DNA from: Rutidosis leptorrhynchoides
Taxonomy: Eukaryota > Streptophyta > Magnoliopsida > Asterales > Asteraceae
Reading direction: 5' to 3'
Assembly (NCBI RefSeq): GCF_046630445.1
Contig: NC_092338.1
Span: 338,233,001 to 338,297,000, forward strand
Length of the DNA: 64,000 nt
Shown: positions 35,259 to 47,760 of the stretch, in pieces
How positions within the stretch are numbered: position 1 is the stretch's first letter
Layout: each line of letters begins with the position of its first letter
Notes under the pieces: model-generated
Databases searched by the model: none
The model's input: the letters and a program-made list of their open reading frames with translations, nothing else
Told to the model about the DNA's origin: nothing
Position numbers and translations under genes: made by a program

Positions 35259-35276
35259 AATTTCGGGACGAAATTT
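35258..35276 (+). other. perfect inverted repeat at the G1 pol stop codon
   Basis: AAATTTCGGGACGAAATTT, starting on the last base of the TAA stop. Shared with G3 and, imperfectly, G0, so it is probably a functional RNA or DNA structure near the 3' end. Confidence 0.85.
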
Positions 35277-35278
35277 AT

Positions 35279-35293
35279 TTAACGGGTAGGTAC
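35279..35293 (+). promoter_or_regulatory. polypurine tract of G1
   Basis: TTAACGGGTAGGTAC directly before the TG of the 3' LTR, the usual place for plus-strand priming. Confidence 0.75.
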
Positions 35294-35496
35294 TGTAGTG
35301 ACCCGAACTTTTCCATGATTATATATTAAATGAAAACTATATTTGCATGATTAAATATTTCCAACATGTTAAGCAATCAAACTTGTTAAGACTTGATTAT
35401 TTGAAATGAGTTTCATGTAGACAATTGACCACCCAAGTTGACCGGCGATTCACGAACGTTAAAACTTGTAAAAATTATATGATGTTATATGTATAT

Positions 35497-35587
<91 letters not shown>

Positions 35588-35891
35588 ACATGATATTATG
35601 ATAAGAAAGTATCTCACTAGGTATTTTAACAATGAGTTATATACATAAAATGAGACTATTGAATTAAGAAACTCGAAACGATATATATAGCGATTATCGT
35701 TATGACAACGTCTTACTAAGTACATATGTATCATATTAAGATATTGTTATACTATATTTAACATGATAAAATGATAATTATGTATATCATTGAGTGTATT
35801 AACAATGAACTATACAAGTAAGATGAGACCACTAACTTAAGGATTTCGAAACAATATATATATGTAACGATTATTGTTGTAATAGTATTTT

Positions 35892-35926
<35 letters not shown>

Positions 35927-37539
35927 TTAAGATATATTCATACACCATGTTATCATGTTAACATAATAATTTAACATCTCATTTAAGTATAATAACAATG
36001 AATTAATTACATTTAACAAGATCGTTAACTTAAAGGTTTCAAAACAACACTTACATGTAACGACTAACGATGACTTAACGACTCAGTTAAAATGTATATA
36101 CATGTAGTGAATTTAGATGTATTAGTACACTTTTGAAAGACTTCAAGACACATATCAAAGTACTTCTACTTAACAAAAATGCTTACAATTACATCCTCAT
36201 TCATTTTCATCAACAATTCTACTCGTATGTACCCGTATTCGTACTCGTACAATACACAGCTTCTAGATGTATTTACTATTGGTATATACACTTCAATGAT
36301 CAGCTCTTTGCAGCCCTTGTGAGTCACCTAAACATGTGAGAACCATCATTTGGCAACTAGCATGAAATATCTCACAAAATTACAAAAAATATTATAAATC
36401 ATTCATGAATTATTTAAAAAAAAAAAACAAACTTACACATCCTTTATATCTAATCCATATACCAACGACCAAAAACACCTACAAATACTTTCATTCTTCA
36501 ATTTTCTTCATCTAATTGATCTCTCTCAAGTTCTATCTTCAAGTTCTAAGTGTTCTTCATAAACTCTATATGTTCTAGTTTCATAAAACAAGAATACTTT
36601 CAAGTTTACTAGATTACTTCCAAGCTTTCTAATCCAATCCAAGTAATCATCCAAGATCAAGAAACCTTTGTTATTTATAGTAGGGTATCTTTCTTATTCA
36701 AGATAATACTCATATCCAAACTTTGATTCAATTTCTATAACTATAAACTATCTTAATTCGAGTAATAATCTAACTTGAAATTGTTTTCGTGTCATGATTC
36801 TGCTTCAAGAACTTCCAAGCCATCAAGGATCCATTCAAGCTCAAGATTATTTTTGTCATTTCCAGTAGGTTTACCTACTAAACTTGAGGTAGTAATGATG
36901 TTCATAATATCATTCGATTCATATATACATAACTATCTTATTCGAAGATTTGAATATGTAATCACTAGAACATAGTTTAGTGAATTCTAAACTTGTTCGC
37001 AAACAAAGTTAATCCTTCTAACTGGACTTTTAAAATCAACTAAACACATGTCTTATATCTATATGATATGCTAACTTAATGATTTAAAACCTGGAAACAC
37101 GAAAAACACCGTAAAACCGGACATACGCCGTTGTAGTAACACTGCGGGCTGTTTTGGGTTTGATAATTAAAAACTATGATAAACTTTGATTTAAAAGTTG
37201 TTCTTCTAGGAAAATGATTTTTCTTACGAACATGAAACTATATCTAAAAATCATGGTTAAACTCATAGTGGAAGTATGTTTTTCAAAATGGTCATCAAGA
37301 TGTCGTTCTTTCGACGGAAATGACTACCTCTTTAAAAAATGACTTGTAACCTGTATTTTCGACTATAAACTTATACTTTTTCTGTTTAGTTTCATAAATT
37401 TCAGTTCATTATGAAACCATAGCAACTTGAATCAATCAAAACGGATTTAAAAATGAAGAAATGACGGGTAAAACAAAATTGGATAAATTTGCTAGTTTTA
37501 GCTACGAAAATTTTGTAACAAATCTAGATTAAACATATC
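35294..37539 (+). repeat. 3' LTR of G1, first part (interrupted)
   Basis: TGTAGTGACCCGAAC onwards, matching 16217-18470 closely. It is cut by the Athila-type element after ATATC (37535-37539). A further 12 bases, CTAACTAATTTA (55555-55566), follow that element before G2 begins; the remaining 1.2 kb or so should lie beyond the window. Confidence 0.92.
35498..35582. repeat. (TA)n microsatellite in the G1 3' LTR
   Basis: About 42 TA units. The matching site in the 5' LTR (16408-16431) is short. Confidence 0.93.
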
Positions 37540-39523
37540 TGATGTCAAAGCTAAGGGGTATAAAATACTATTAGATTTTACAAGGAAATACTATTAAACC
37601 TTGATACAATTTTTACACAAGATATTTATTTATTTATAGAATGGATATACTTAAACCTTGCTACAACACTTATAGGCAGTGTACCTAATCGTACAGTAGT
37701 GTAGTTTTTAGTAAGTCCGGTTCGTTCCACAGGAAATCTTTTAATCAAAGCTTAACGCTATATTAGTTTTAAATTATAAAAATACAAATATATAAATAAG
37801 TAATATTATTATTATAAAAGGGGTTTTTACCGTTTAATGACCGGTTTGTCGATTTTAAAACTTTAGTCGCAGTTAAAACCTAATGTAAAATATTAAAAAT
37901 AAATACAAGACTTAATTTAAAGCGTAAAGTAAATAACGATAAAGAAATTGCGATAAATAAAAGTGCGATAAAATAAAATTGTGATAATTAAAAAGTACGA
38001 TAAATAAAAGTGCAATTAAATACAATAACAATAAATAAAAGTGCGATAATTAGAAGTGCAATTAAATATAAAATAAAGGAAATTAAATATGAAATAAAAG
38101 AATTATGCTTATTTAAACTTCCGTAATCATGATGTTTGACGTGTTGATTTTATTTTTTCATGCCCATGGGTTAATTGTTCTTTGTCCTGAATTATTTAAT
38201 ATGTCAATACGGATTTGTCCATAATAGTCCATCAGTCATAAATATAAAGAGCGAAAGCCTTCGTCAAATTATTCTTATTACCGAAGTCAAATATTCCAAC
38301 TAATTGGGGATTTGAATTGTAACAAGGTTTTAATACTTTGTTTAATGAATACACCAGGTTATCGACTGCGTGTAAACCAAGGTTTTACTACTTTGTTAAC
38401 AATTACACCAATTACCCTTGAATGTAATTCACCCCTGTTTCAACAAGTCTATTAACTATTAATCCAGTTCCGTGTCCGGTAAAATGAATAATTATTGGTA
38501 TTTATAGATATCCCGCCCACCGTACCCAGTCAAGCGTATGTGGTTATATATAAATACGTCAAATTATAAGTTTGTATATTAAATTAACAAGGTATTGTTT
38601 AGTTAATATAAAACCCATTAATAGCCAATAATCTAATTTCCACAAGTGTCGTTCTTTTATCCAAACCCCAATTATGGTACAAAGCCTAATTACCCAATTT
38701 TAGTAATTAGTCCAACATCATGATTACTTCGATTTAAATAAGTATAATAATAACTTAGCTACGAGACATTAATGAAAATAATATAAACATAACTTACAAT
38801 GATTAAAAATTGCGTAGCGTTACACGGACAGAATTTCGACTTACACCCTTACAACATTCGCTAACATACCTTTATTATTAGGATTTAAAATTAAAAGATA
38901 AATTATATATATATAATTACGTATATATTGAGAGAGAGATAGATTATATGATATTAAAAACAATCAAACTGCATTTCCTTTTATAGGGATTTGAGTCCAG
39001 GGAAGCTCCGCGACTCGCGTAATTTTTGCACTGCAAACTCCGCAACTCGCGGAGTTCGTTTTTCCAGCTCACACTAATTTGGAACCTTTCTTGCCGACAA
39101 TTTTTAAATATATTATAATATATATATAAATTTTAAGAATTAATTATATATTATATTATATTCATGTGCATAGTTGACTTGTAATTTTTAGTCCGTTGCG
39201 TCGAGCGTTGAGAGTTGACTCTGGTCTCGGTTCCGGATTTTCGAACGTCCTTGCGTACAAATTAATATCTTGTATTTTGCGTTTCGAATCATGTACTCTT
39301 GTAATTTCGAGACGTTTCTTATCAGTAATTGGAACCTCTTTGATTGTATTTTGTACTTTTGAGCTTTTTGGTCGTTTGCGTCTTCAATTCGTCGAATCTG
39401 TCTTTTGTCTTCACCTTTTATTATTTAAACGAATATCACTTGTAAATAGAACAATTGCAACTACAAGCTTGTCTTTCTTGAGGAATAATGCTATGAAATA
39501 TATGTTCGTTTTTAGCATTATCA
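37540..39523 (-). repeat. 3' LTR of the Athila-type element
   Basis: Plus strand reads TGATGTCAAAGC ... TAGCATTATCA. Contains a pair of GC-rich motifs at 39005-39055 and no gene; the ORF starting at 39196 is LTR sequence also present at 55222. Confidence 0.93.
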
Positions 39524-41607
39524 AATATTCCCACACTTGAGCGTTGCTTGTCCTCAAGCAATATAGTCTTGAAATACTAGAATCACTTCTTTATTTTTCA
39601 CACTTTGTACATCAGTGATTTCTTTACGGCGGTATAAACAATGGTAGTAACGATGTGGTTTACAGTCTCACATGACTATAAAAATTTAGATCCATTAAGA
39701 AATTGGATCTTTATGAAAACATTTGATCTTTTGAAAATTAAATCTAGCTTTTACCCTAGATAAGTTTTCCGGAATAACCCTTCACCGGTGTTTGCAAATT
39801 CTTTTTGTGGGTTTGGTGGGTTTTAGATTTGAAAATTTTGGCTCAAAACTTATGGTTTTGTGTCACCCACTTGCTAACCTTGTATTAGGAAAGCAACACG
39901 TCCAGTATACTTGCTCCGTATATTACCTTTCGATAAACTACCGTCCGGTTGTAAAGGAAAGCGTTGAACAAGCAACTGTTAAGGCAATGTCCCCTGACAT
40001 GCTTTTAATTATGGTCTATAACGTGTCGGACGCAATTACTATCCTTTGTAGGAGCAATAGTAAAGCTCACCCTTATAATTTTCCGGTCTGGCACAAGGTC
40101 CTGTCTTTGACTATACTATGTAACCACCGTCCTTACGGTTGACACCCGATTTGGTTCAGGTGACCTAATGAATTCCAGGTGAATTCCTAGGATTTTACGT
40201 TCAATGGTAATGAACGCATTGAAAATAGGTTTTCAGAAAACAAATCAGTTTGTAATTTTTGATCAAAATATTTTCTCGTTCAAGCTCGAGTTTAGATATC
40301 ATTGAATTCCATGAGTTTGAATTCTCAATGTTTAAGGTCAATCTCAAGGATTGAGTAATATCAGTCTTAAAAGCTGATTTTTAATCTTTAAGGAGATTAT
40401 CCTTTCTGGGGATCTGATTCATTAGTCTTATCCAGCTAATTTGCACGGTGCCCCCCATTGTACGAGATAAATCCTTCTCATGGTTAGGATAAATCTGACC
40501 GCTTGGCGACCCTGTTTTATGCTGAGGTCCGTGGATTTCCTGCTGATTTTAGAGATGACTTTTCTAGATTTTTCATTAACCTACAGCTAGTCTGGACGAC
40601 AACTTCATGACCTAAATCAAGAAGAGCGTTTCTTTTTCGGAAGACTTTACTTCCTTTTAATGATGGAATTGATTCATCGTGTAGATCCATCTTTCTTACA
40701 GTAAATTGGGTAAAACAGTTAATTATCGTCCAAAACAAAAGTATTTTCAATTATTTGTACAAAAATATGTGATATATATTTTGAATAACTTGGTGAAAAT
40801 TTCCCACACTTGGCTTTTATTTTCCTTTTTGTTCTCCTCTATTCCATTCTTAAATGAATTCTAACATTTTGGTTTGTTTCTCAATTTATGTCCTTTCCAA
40901 GGGAACAATAATTTCGGTGTTAACACCTAGTTTTATTGTTCATAAATATGTATAAACATGATTTTGAGTTCATTTAATTGAAAATTTTGAAAATTTTTAC
41001 TAGAAGTGGGTAGTTAGTATATAAGACTAGGGCTGTTCTTTATTATCAGAGAGCACTAGATTCTAATACAACTACTGCTTTACTAGTATTTTTAATGGTA
41101 ACCAAGTGTTTAAGATAAAAATTTTTAAAAATCCGAAAGAATTTAACCCCTTCCCACACTTAAGATCTTGCAATGCCCTCATTTGCAAGAAATCAGTAAC
41201 AATTTAAATTATTGAGGGTGATTAGCGCAGAAAAATGATTAAATTTTACCAAAGTTTCCAAACATATTGTTGTTTGTGTTGAATAATAAATGGTGCACAT
41301 CATTTGTTCATTCCGTCTTGTTGTTATTTCACATATATTTTGCATCTTGTCGTCAAAATTAGTAGCTTTTGCTGAACTTAATGCCAGTCTTTGAAAATGC
41401 GTTGTTTTACCCTGCTGTGTACATAAGATAAACTGCAAACATATATACATATTTTTGAAGTTTGGTATATTACCCCACATTCAAAAATTATTAAAATCTA
41501 ATAATAAAAGTTAGAAAATTATAAAAACTATTACAATATTAACATAAGTATTAAATGTATCAACATTACAAATAATAAAATAAATAAAACTAAGTATACT
41601 AGGGTTG
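39524..41607 (-). other. 3' untranslated region of the Athila-type element
   Basis: A purine tract (AGTGTGGGAATATT on the minus strand, 39524-39537) adjoins the LTR. The rest, about 2 kb, has no supported ORF. A second CCCACACTT-type tract appears at about 40801 and again near 41154. Confidence 0.7.
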
Positions 41608-43625
41608 TTACTGATACCAGTAGGGGTTCCATGCATAACCGTATGTGTTATAAAATGCTTCAGCTGGGTTATAAGTAGGATACGGTGGTTGCATCTCTAT
41701 AGACCAGGGAGGAAATATGGGAGATGGAGTAGGAATATAGTTTCTACCTACATGTTGGCAATGAGCTATGATTTGGTTTTGATGAACTTGCCAATCTTCA
41801 AATGCTCAATGTCTAGCATTTTCATACTCTTGTGAAGCTATAAACCTTTGCATTTCTGTCATTTCATTTCCCCCTCCCACATTACCTGGCTGTTGATTTC
41901 TCTCAACCTGTGGATGTCTTCCATTATATCTTACTGCGGCGTTATTTCGCCTTTTCAAAACCTTTGCACCATGATATACATTTAAACCAATTGTATCATG
42001 CGGTTCTGGTTCTTCGATTAATAATCCCCCCCGACTTATATCCACATTGAGATATTCAGCAATCAAAGTAATAAATATACCACCTCCTATTATACTGTGC
42101 GGTCTCATCCCTCTAACCGTAGCTGATAAATAATAACCCACACAATAAGGTATACTTACAGCGCTTTGTGGGTCTCGAATACACATGTGGTAAAACAAAT
42201 CATGTTCATTTACCTTTTCCTTATTCTTACCTCATTGTGTAATCGAGTTGGCTAAAAACCTATGGATTACTCTTAATTCAGCTCTATCTATATCCAAATA
42301 AGAGTAATTTCCCCCTTTAAATCGGTGATGGCTAGTCATTTGACTCCATACACCATGCGTATCAAAATTTTCATCAATTTTCCTACCGTTTAATATCAAC
42401 CCTCGACAATCGACAGATGCTAACTCCTCAGGCGTATATATACGTAAGGCCTGAGCCATGTCAAGTAAAGACATGTGGCGCATCGAACCTCCTAATAAAA
42501 ATCTAATAAAAGATCGATCGGTTAAACTAGCTACCCGATCATTTATTTCTATACTACACAATAATTCTTCACACCATACTTTATATACAGGTCTACGCAT
42601 GTTGAATAATCGTACCCAATCGTTAAAAGTAGAATTACCATACCTCTGTGCAAGTAATTCCCTAATTGGCTCGGCTAATTCTACGGCTTCTAATGGTTCC
42701 CATTCTATTACCCTAGGTACTTCAACAGCTTTAGAATGAAGAGTATGCAAGCCCCTTTGGTATTTTGGATAATCTATCCAACGTCTGTCAAATCTCAAGT
42801 TCGGGTGCAAATCTTCCAAGTGCATATCTGAAAATGTCATAACTGGATGAGGTATATCTTGTTTGTAATAGCTATCAACATCCTGTTGTTTCGCATTCTC
42901 AGGAGGAGCATTGCGAGCTTGGGATGAAGATTCACCCCTTTCAGTCTGCAAAACACATCAAACACAATTTTTGTGCATCCAAATATGCATTAGTGTCAGC
43001 AAAATCATCAATCAAAATAATTACAATGACATGTCCAATTTATATCAAACATATGCTCATTTTCATATTTTTATCAAATCTACACTTTTTCAAATAAGCA
43101 TATACGAAAATGTTCGTCAAGTTCATAAGCATTCAACTCAAATAAAATGTCAAAATAATCATTACTAGCAATTAAACAAGTTTCAAATGGCATTATCTCT
43201 CAAAAATCAAGTTCATGAATTTTAGACTTGAAAAAGTCCACTTTAATTCTCAAAAATCATGTTTAGGCTCAAAGTTTGGATCATTTAACTACCTAAACAT
43301 GTTACACTACTTAATTTAGCAATAATTCATGACAAAAATCGGCCATAACCTGTTTATATCAAAAAGCCCCAAATTTGCTCAAGAACACAAACCCTAGATT
43401 ATTAAAAATTTGAAGTTTAAGGCTTCTAATCATGTTAAATAGCATCAATCTAGGTTATACAAGCATAATACATAAACAATTTAAGCATAATTACACTAAA
43501 AAGCATCAAAATCGAATTGGGTAAAAAAATTGCTCAAGAACACTAATTTTCAGATTAAATGGTGTTTAGGTGTAGAAATTTACCGTTTTCCTTAAGTAAT
43601 TCCTTGATAGCATCCTTCTCAACAT
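41608..43625 (-). pseudogene. ATHILA/env-like ORF with a predicted intron
   Basis: The main exon (42945-41608, 446 codons) has no ATG at its start but follows a strong acceptor (GTGTTTTGCAG). About 640 nt upstream a 14-codon exon (43625-43584) begins with ATG and ends at a GTAAAT donor, in matching phase 0. The protein resembles the plant ATHILA ORF family that occupies the env position (DWVRLFNMRRPVYKVW, LRVIHRFLANSITQ, VGYYLSATVRGM). I see no clear signal peptide or transmembrane anchor, so calling it an envelope is not justified. In-frame TGA codons at about 42232-42234 and 41806-41808 break it. The C-terminus is rich in Pro and Tyr (WNPYWYQ). Role unknown. Confidence 0.7.
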
Positions 43626-44777
43626 GATTTTAGTAAAAAATGTGATGATTTTTGGTAAAAAATTTCGGATTTTAGAGTGTTTTTTCGGGTTTTTCGCAGT
43701 ATTTTTGGGGTGTGGGTGTTGACTGATCTGTTCGGGCAGCTTATATTTTTTTCTGTATTTTTGGTCCTCCGCGAGTCGCGGTGTTTGACCCTTACAAACT
43801 CCGCGAGTCGCGGTGTTTGAATTTTTTTTTTTTTTTTTTTTTTACAATCTTTAACTTATAAAACAATTAAGTAATTAATTTTAAAATTTTGTTTCCCTTG
43901 TTATTTAGGACGAGGTCGTTTCGGAACAATATCCTAGTCCGTCCCTCGTCCAAATTTTAAAATTTGTCTTTTTGTAGCGATTGTTTTAAAAGCTTAGATA
44001 TTTTTTTATTTTTTTTGGTTTTTTAATGTTTTTGGCATACTTTAATTCAATAAGATTAAAAATAATGATAATAAAAGTTCTCGTCCCTCCCTCGGGTAAA
44101 GCAATTTCGGTTCAACGACCTAGTCTTCAATTCACGACGAATTTTAAAAATCATATTTTTAACTTAATGAGAAAAAGTAAATTTTGGTTTTTAAATTCAC
44201 ACAACTTAAATTTAAAATGCATAAAATTCAAAATTCATATTTAAAATTAAAAATTCAAACCAAACTTAAATTTAAAATGAATAAAATTAAAAATTAATAT
44301 TAAAAATTCACACCAAACTTAAATTTAATTTTGTTTTTATACATACAAACTTATATTAAAAATATCAATTTTTCAAATATTTACAATTTTTCAAATATTA
44401 ATTTTAAAAATAAAGTAAAAATAAAATTAAAAATCTTTTTGGCTTTTATCTCACTTTAATCAATCAAATATTATCAAAAACATGCGCCCCTCTTTTTGGT
44501 AAAGTAATTTCGGTTCCATGACCTAATTTAACTCATGACGAATTTTTGAAATATTTTGGGTTGATTGATTAAAGATATTTATACCTTAAGAATAAACGTT
44601 AAATTTCGCAGTGATGTAATAAATTTTTGTATGATATCAATAATTTCGGTCGCCAAACCTAATTTTATTCAATACCAATTTAATACTTTATAGCGAACAA
44701 ATTAGCGTTTATTATCAAAAGGTTAAAAATAAAAATAAAAATAAAAACTATACAGACTTACCTGTGAGATAGTATTC
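42946..44777 (-). other. non-coding segment between accessory and env-like ORFs
   Basis: Very AT-rich, with a T run at 43828-43852 and two palindromic CCGCGAGTCGCGG motifs at 43769-43815. It includes the predicted env-like intron (43583-42946). A short repeated stretch of AAATTTAAAATTAAAAATTC-like units lies at 44190-44340. Confidence 0.65.
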
Positions 44778-45205
44778 TTAGTGATACGATCTAGCCCACT
44801 CATAAGATAGTCGGTTTAATTGGTTTTCCATAGCTACATAGGCGTAACCTCGAGCATTCAGTGTTTTTTCTTCTAAACATATGAACGGTCCGTCTCTGCA
44901 TAAAGTAACAAATTCGGTGTTTGAATAGGTTTGATTATTTGAACATTTACCTCCATGTGACCATTTTCCGCATTTGTGACATTTTTCAAGGTGTCGTGCT
45001 CTTCTTTTCGCTGCGGATTTTGATTTTCCTATACCAAATTGTGACTTATTATCTTCGCATCTGGATTCTTTTCTTACTCCGTCCAATTTACCTCTGATTA
45101 ATGATACTATTTCACTCGGAAGTATGTCATTATTACGTTTAGTGATCAAAGCGTGTAGCATTAGACCATGGTTTAGTTCACAGGAAGTCCTTATTTCGTA
45201 AAAAC
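44778..45205 (-). CDS. small basic accessory ORF with Cys/His cluster, after pol
   Basis: On the minus strand a TTTTTTTTTTAG acceptor ends at 45206 and the frame is open from there; the first ATG is at 45161, giving 127 residues. Visible features: a basic segment (KSKSAAKRRARHLEK), a compact CHKCGKWSHGGKC (Cys-x2-Cys-x4-His-x3-Cys, one residue short of a classical zinc knuckle), and a C-terminus RLSYEWARSYH. It lies between the pol gene and the env-like ORF. I do not recognise the family. It may be a nucleic-acid-binding protein made from a spliced RNA. The ORF can be extended upstream to 45392, but that part looks untranslated. Confidence 0.5.
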
Positions 45206-45345
45206 CTAAAAAAAAAAATTCAGAATGGGGGGAGAAGACTAGTTCTTTAGGGTCTGCTAGGGAAAGACCATTCGAGTTCCATTTTCGAGAACTACACGAA
45301 AACAGAAAATCTAACTCTAACAGAAATACATAAACCTCCCTATAC

Positions 45346-47760
45346 TTAGTTGAAATTGTGATTAACATTATTTTCAATTGAATCATCAACAATTTGTATA
45401 TCTTTGACTTTTACTTTAATCCATTTGTTGATTTCCTCCGTAACTTTCACAAATTCAACTAACATCGCCTTTTCTTTTGACGATAAATTGGATATTAATC
45501 GGTTACATAACTTAAAGTTTCCTTTAATCTTAGCATCGTGAATCCGTTTATAAAGTTTCTTCGTTGAACAGTTAAAAATGGGTTCATCTAATTTCGTATC
45601 ATCAACGGCATTCTTTGTGATTGGATCATCATTAAGTGTTTCTTCATCTTCCCCACACTTATGCGTTTTTATTGGTCTAACAGTTTTGGTTGGTGGAGAT
45701 CTAAAATTTCGGTTCACAAAGGTGATCGATGTATCACCATCCCTAAGTATCATTCTACCTTCTCTTACATCAATGAATGCCTCGGTGGTTGCTAAAAATG
45801 GGTGACCTAGAATTAGAGGAATATCAAGGTTTTCCTCCATATTAATCACTATGAAGTTTGCAACAAAGGTCAAACTTCCCACGTTAACAAGTAAATTATT
45901 TGCTATTCCAACTGGGTGTTTAATGGTTTGGTCAAATAATTGAACACCTATTTTGGTTGGTTTTAATTTACCCATGCCTAATCTTTTGTATAAGGAAAGA
46001 GGCATAATATTTGCACTTGCTCCTAAATCTGCGAGTCCATTATATACAGCACCATCATTAAGCAAGCAAGAAATGATAAATTTACCTGGGTCTCCTACTT
46101 TAGTAAGTCGAGTTGGTTTGTAAACCTTTTTCGGGTGTTCTTTTCTTGGTTCTTTCACTTCTATTTGAACTTCTTGTTCACATTTTTCTTCGTTTCTTGG
46201 AATGGGAGGTTTGTATAAGAATTCTTCTTCATCACTCAAATTTGAATCCTCCCTATATTCTAATTTTGATTTTTCATATGTTGTTGATAACATATTTATG
46301 TTTTCATTTTGAAGGTTTTCTTGGGTGGTGAAATTATGATTAACTTCATTGTCAACTTCCATCGGACCATGTATGTAATGTTTAACTCTGTGACCATTAA
46401 CTTTAAATTCAATCCCATTTGAATTTATTAATTCTATCGTTCCGTATGGGAAAACTCTTTTGACTATGAATGGTCCAGACCATCTTGATTTCAATTTTTC
46501 AGGAAATAGCTTGAATCGTGAATTGAAAAGAAGAACTCTGTCTCCTTCTTTAAATTCTTTTGAACTTCTGATTCTTTTATCATGCCATTTCTTCATTCTT
46601 TCTTTATAGATTAACGAATTTTCGTATGCTTCATGTCTTAATTCTTCTAATACGTTTAATTGACTTAATCGTAGACGTCCAACTTCATGTAAATCAAGAT
46701 TACATGTCTTCAAAGCCCAAAATGCTTTGTGTTCAATTTCTACTGGAAGATGACATGCTTTTCCATAAACGAGTTTAAAAGGTGTGGTTCCAATTGGAGT
46801 TTTGTAGGCTGTTCTAAAAGCCCAGAGTGCATCCTCCAATTTAATGGTCCATTCCTTCGGATTTGATCCTACGGTTTTCTCTAGAATACATTTTAAAGCT
46901 CGGTTGGTATTTTCAACTTGTCCACTTGTTTGTGGATGATATGCGGTGGAGATTTTATGAGTTACTCCATATCTTTTAAGAACTTTCTCAAGTTGATTAT
47001 TACAGAAATGAGTTCCCCGATCACTTATTAAAGCTTTCGGTGTTCCAAACCTTGCAAAAAGACGTTTTAAAAAGTTGACTACAACTCGTGCATCATTAGT
47101 TGGGAGAGCTTGTGCTTCCGCCCATTTAGATACATAATCAATGGCTACGAGAATGTAGAGATTATTATGAGATTTTGGAAATGGACCCATAAAGTCAATA
47201 CCCGAAATGTCAAATACTTCACATACTTGAATGACATTTTGTGGCATTTCATCACGTTGACTTATTTTTCCGACCCTTTGACAAGCATCACAGGATTTGC
47301 AAAGAAGGTGTGTGTCTTTGTAAATTGTAGGCCAATAGAATCCAGCATCATAAACTTTTCTTGCTGTTAGTTGAGGTCCATAATGCCCTCCTGTTGGTCC
47401 TGTGTGACAATGGTTTAAGATTTGATTGGCTTCATCTCCGAATACACATCGGCGTATTATTCCATCTGGAAAACTTTTAAACAAATGTGGATCTTCCCAG
47501 AAATAGTGTTTTATATCACTAAAGAATTTCTTTCGTTTTTGGTACGACAATCCTTTTTCAAGGAATCCACATACTAAGTAGTTTGCATAGTCTGCAAACC
47601 ATGGAATTTCATTATAATCTATCTTCAATAGATATTCATCAGGAAAGTTGTCTTGTATGGCCGATTCATTTAGAACTTCTAATTCGGGATTTTCAAGACG
47701 AGAAAGATGATCGGCGGCGAGATTTTCTGCTCCTCTTTTATCTCGGATTTCAATATCGGA
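45346..47760 (-). pseudogene. integrase plus a second retropepsin domain (Athila pol, C-terminal part)
   Basis: The frame is open from a one-base frameshift at about 47758-47760 to the stop at 45346. First come the end of RNase H and the integrase zinc-binding motif ([24 protein letters not shown]), then the core ([30 protein letters not shown]) and C-terminal domain ([25 protein letters not shown]). After an acidic linker a retropepsin-like domain follows (about 46100-45700): [38 protein letters not shown]. This is homologous to the normal protease at about 49840-49490 of the same element. A charged tail ends the protein. A protease C-terminal to integrase is not the standard gypsy arrangement. 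Confidence 0.85.

Noticed and set aside
39196-39540. 114-residue ORF, repeated at 55222-55677
   Set aside because: Shared only because both lie in the Athila LTRs; no recognisable domain.
41608-43625. Calling the env-position ORF a true viral envelope
   Set aside because: No signal peptide, furin-like site or membrane anchor seen; it resembles the ATHILA ORF family, whose function is not established.
47110-47370. Plus-strand ORFs across the Athila pol region
   Set aside because: Shadows of the minus-strand integrase and protease frames, with no family resemblance.
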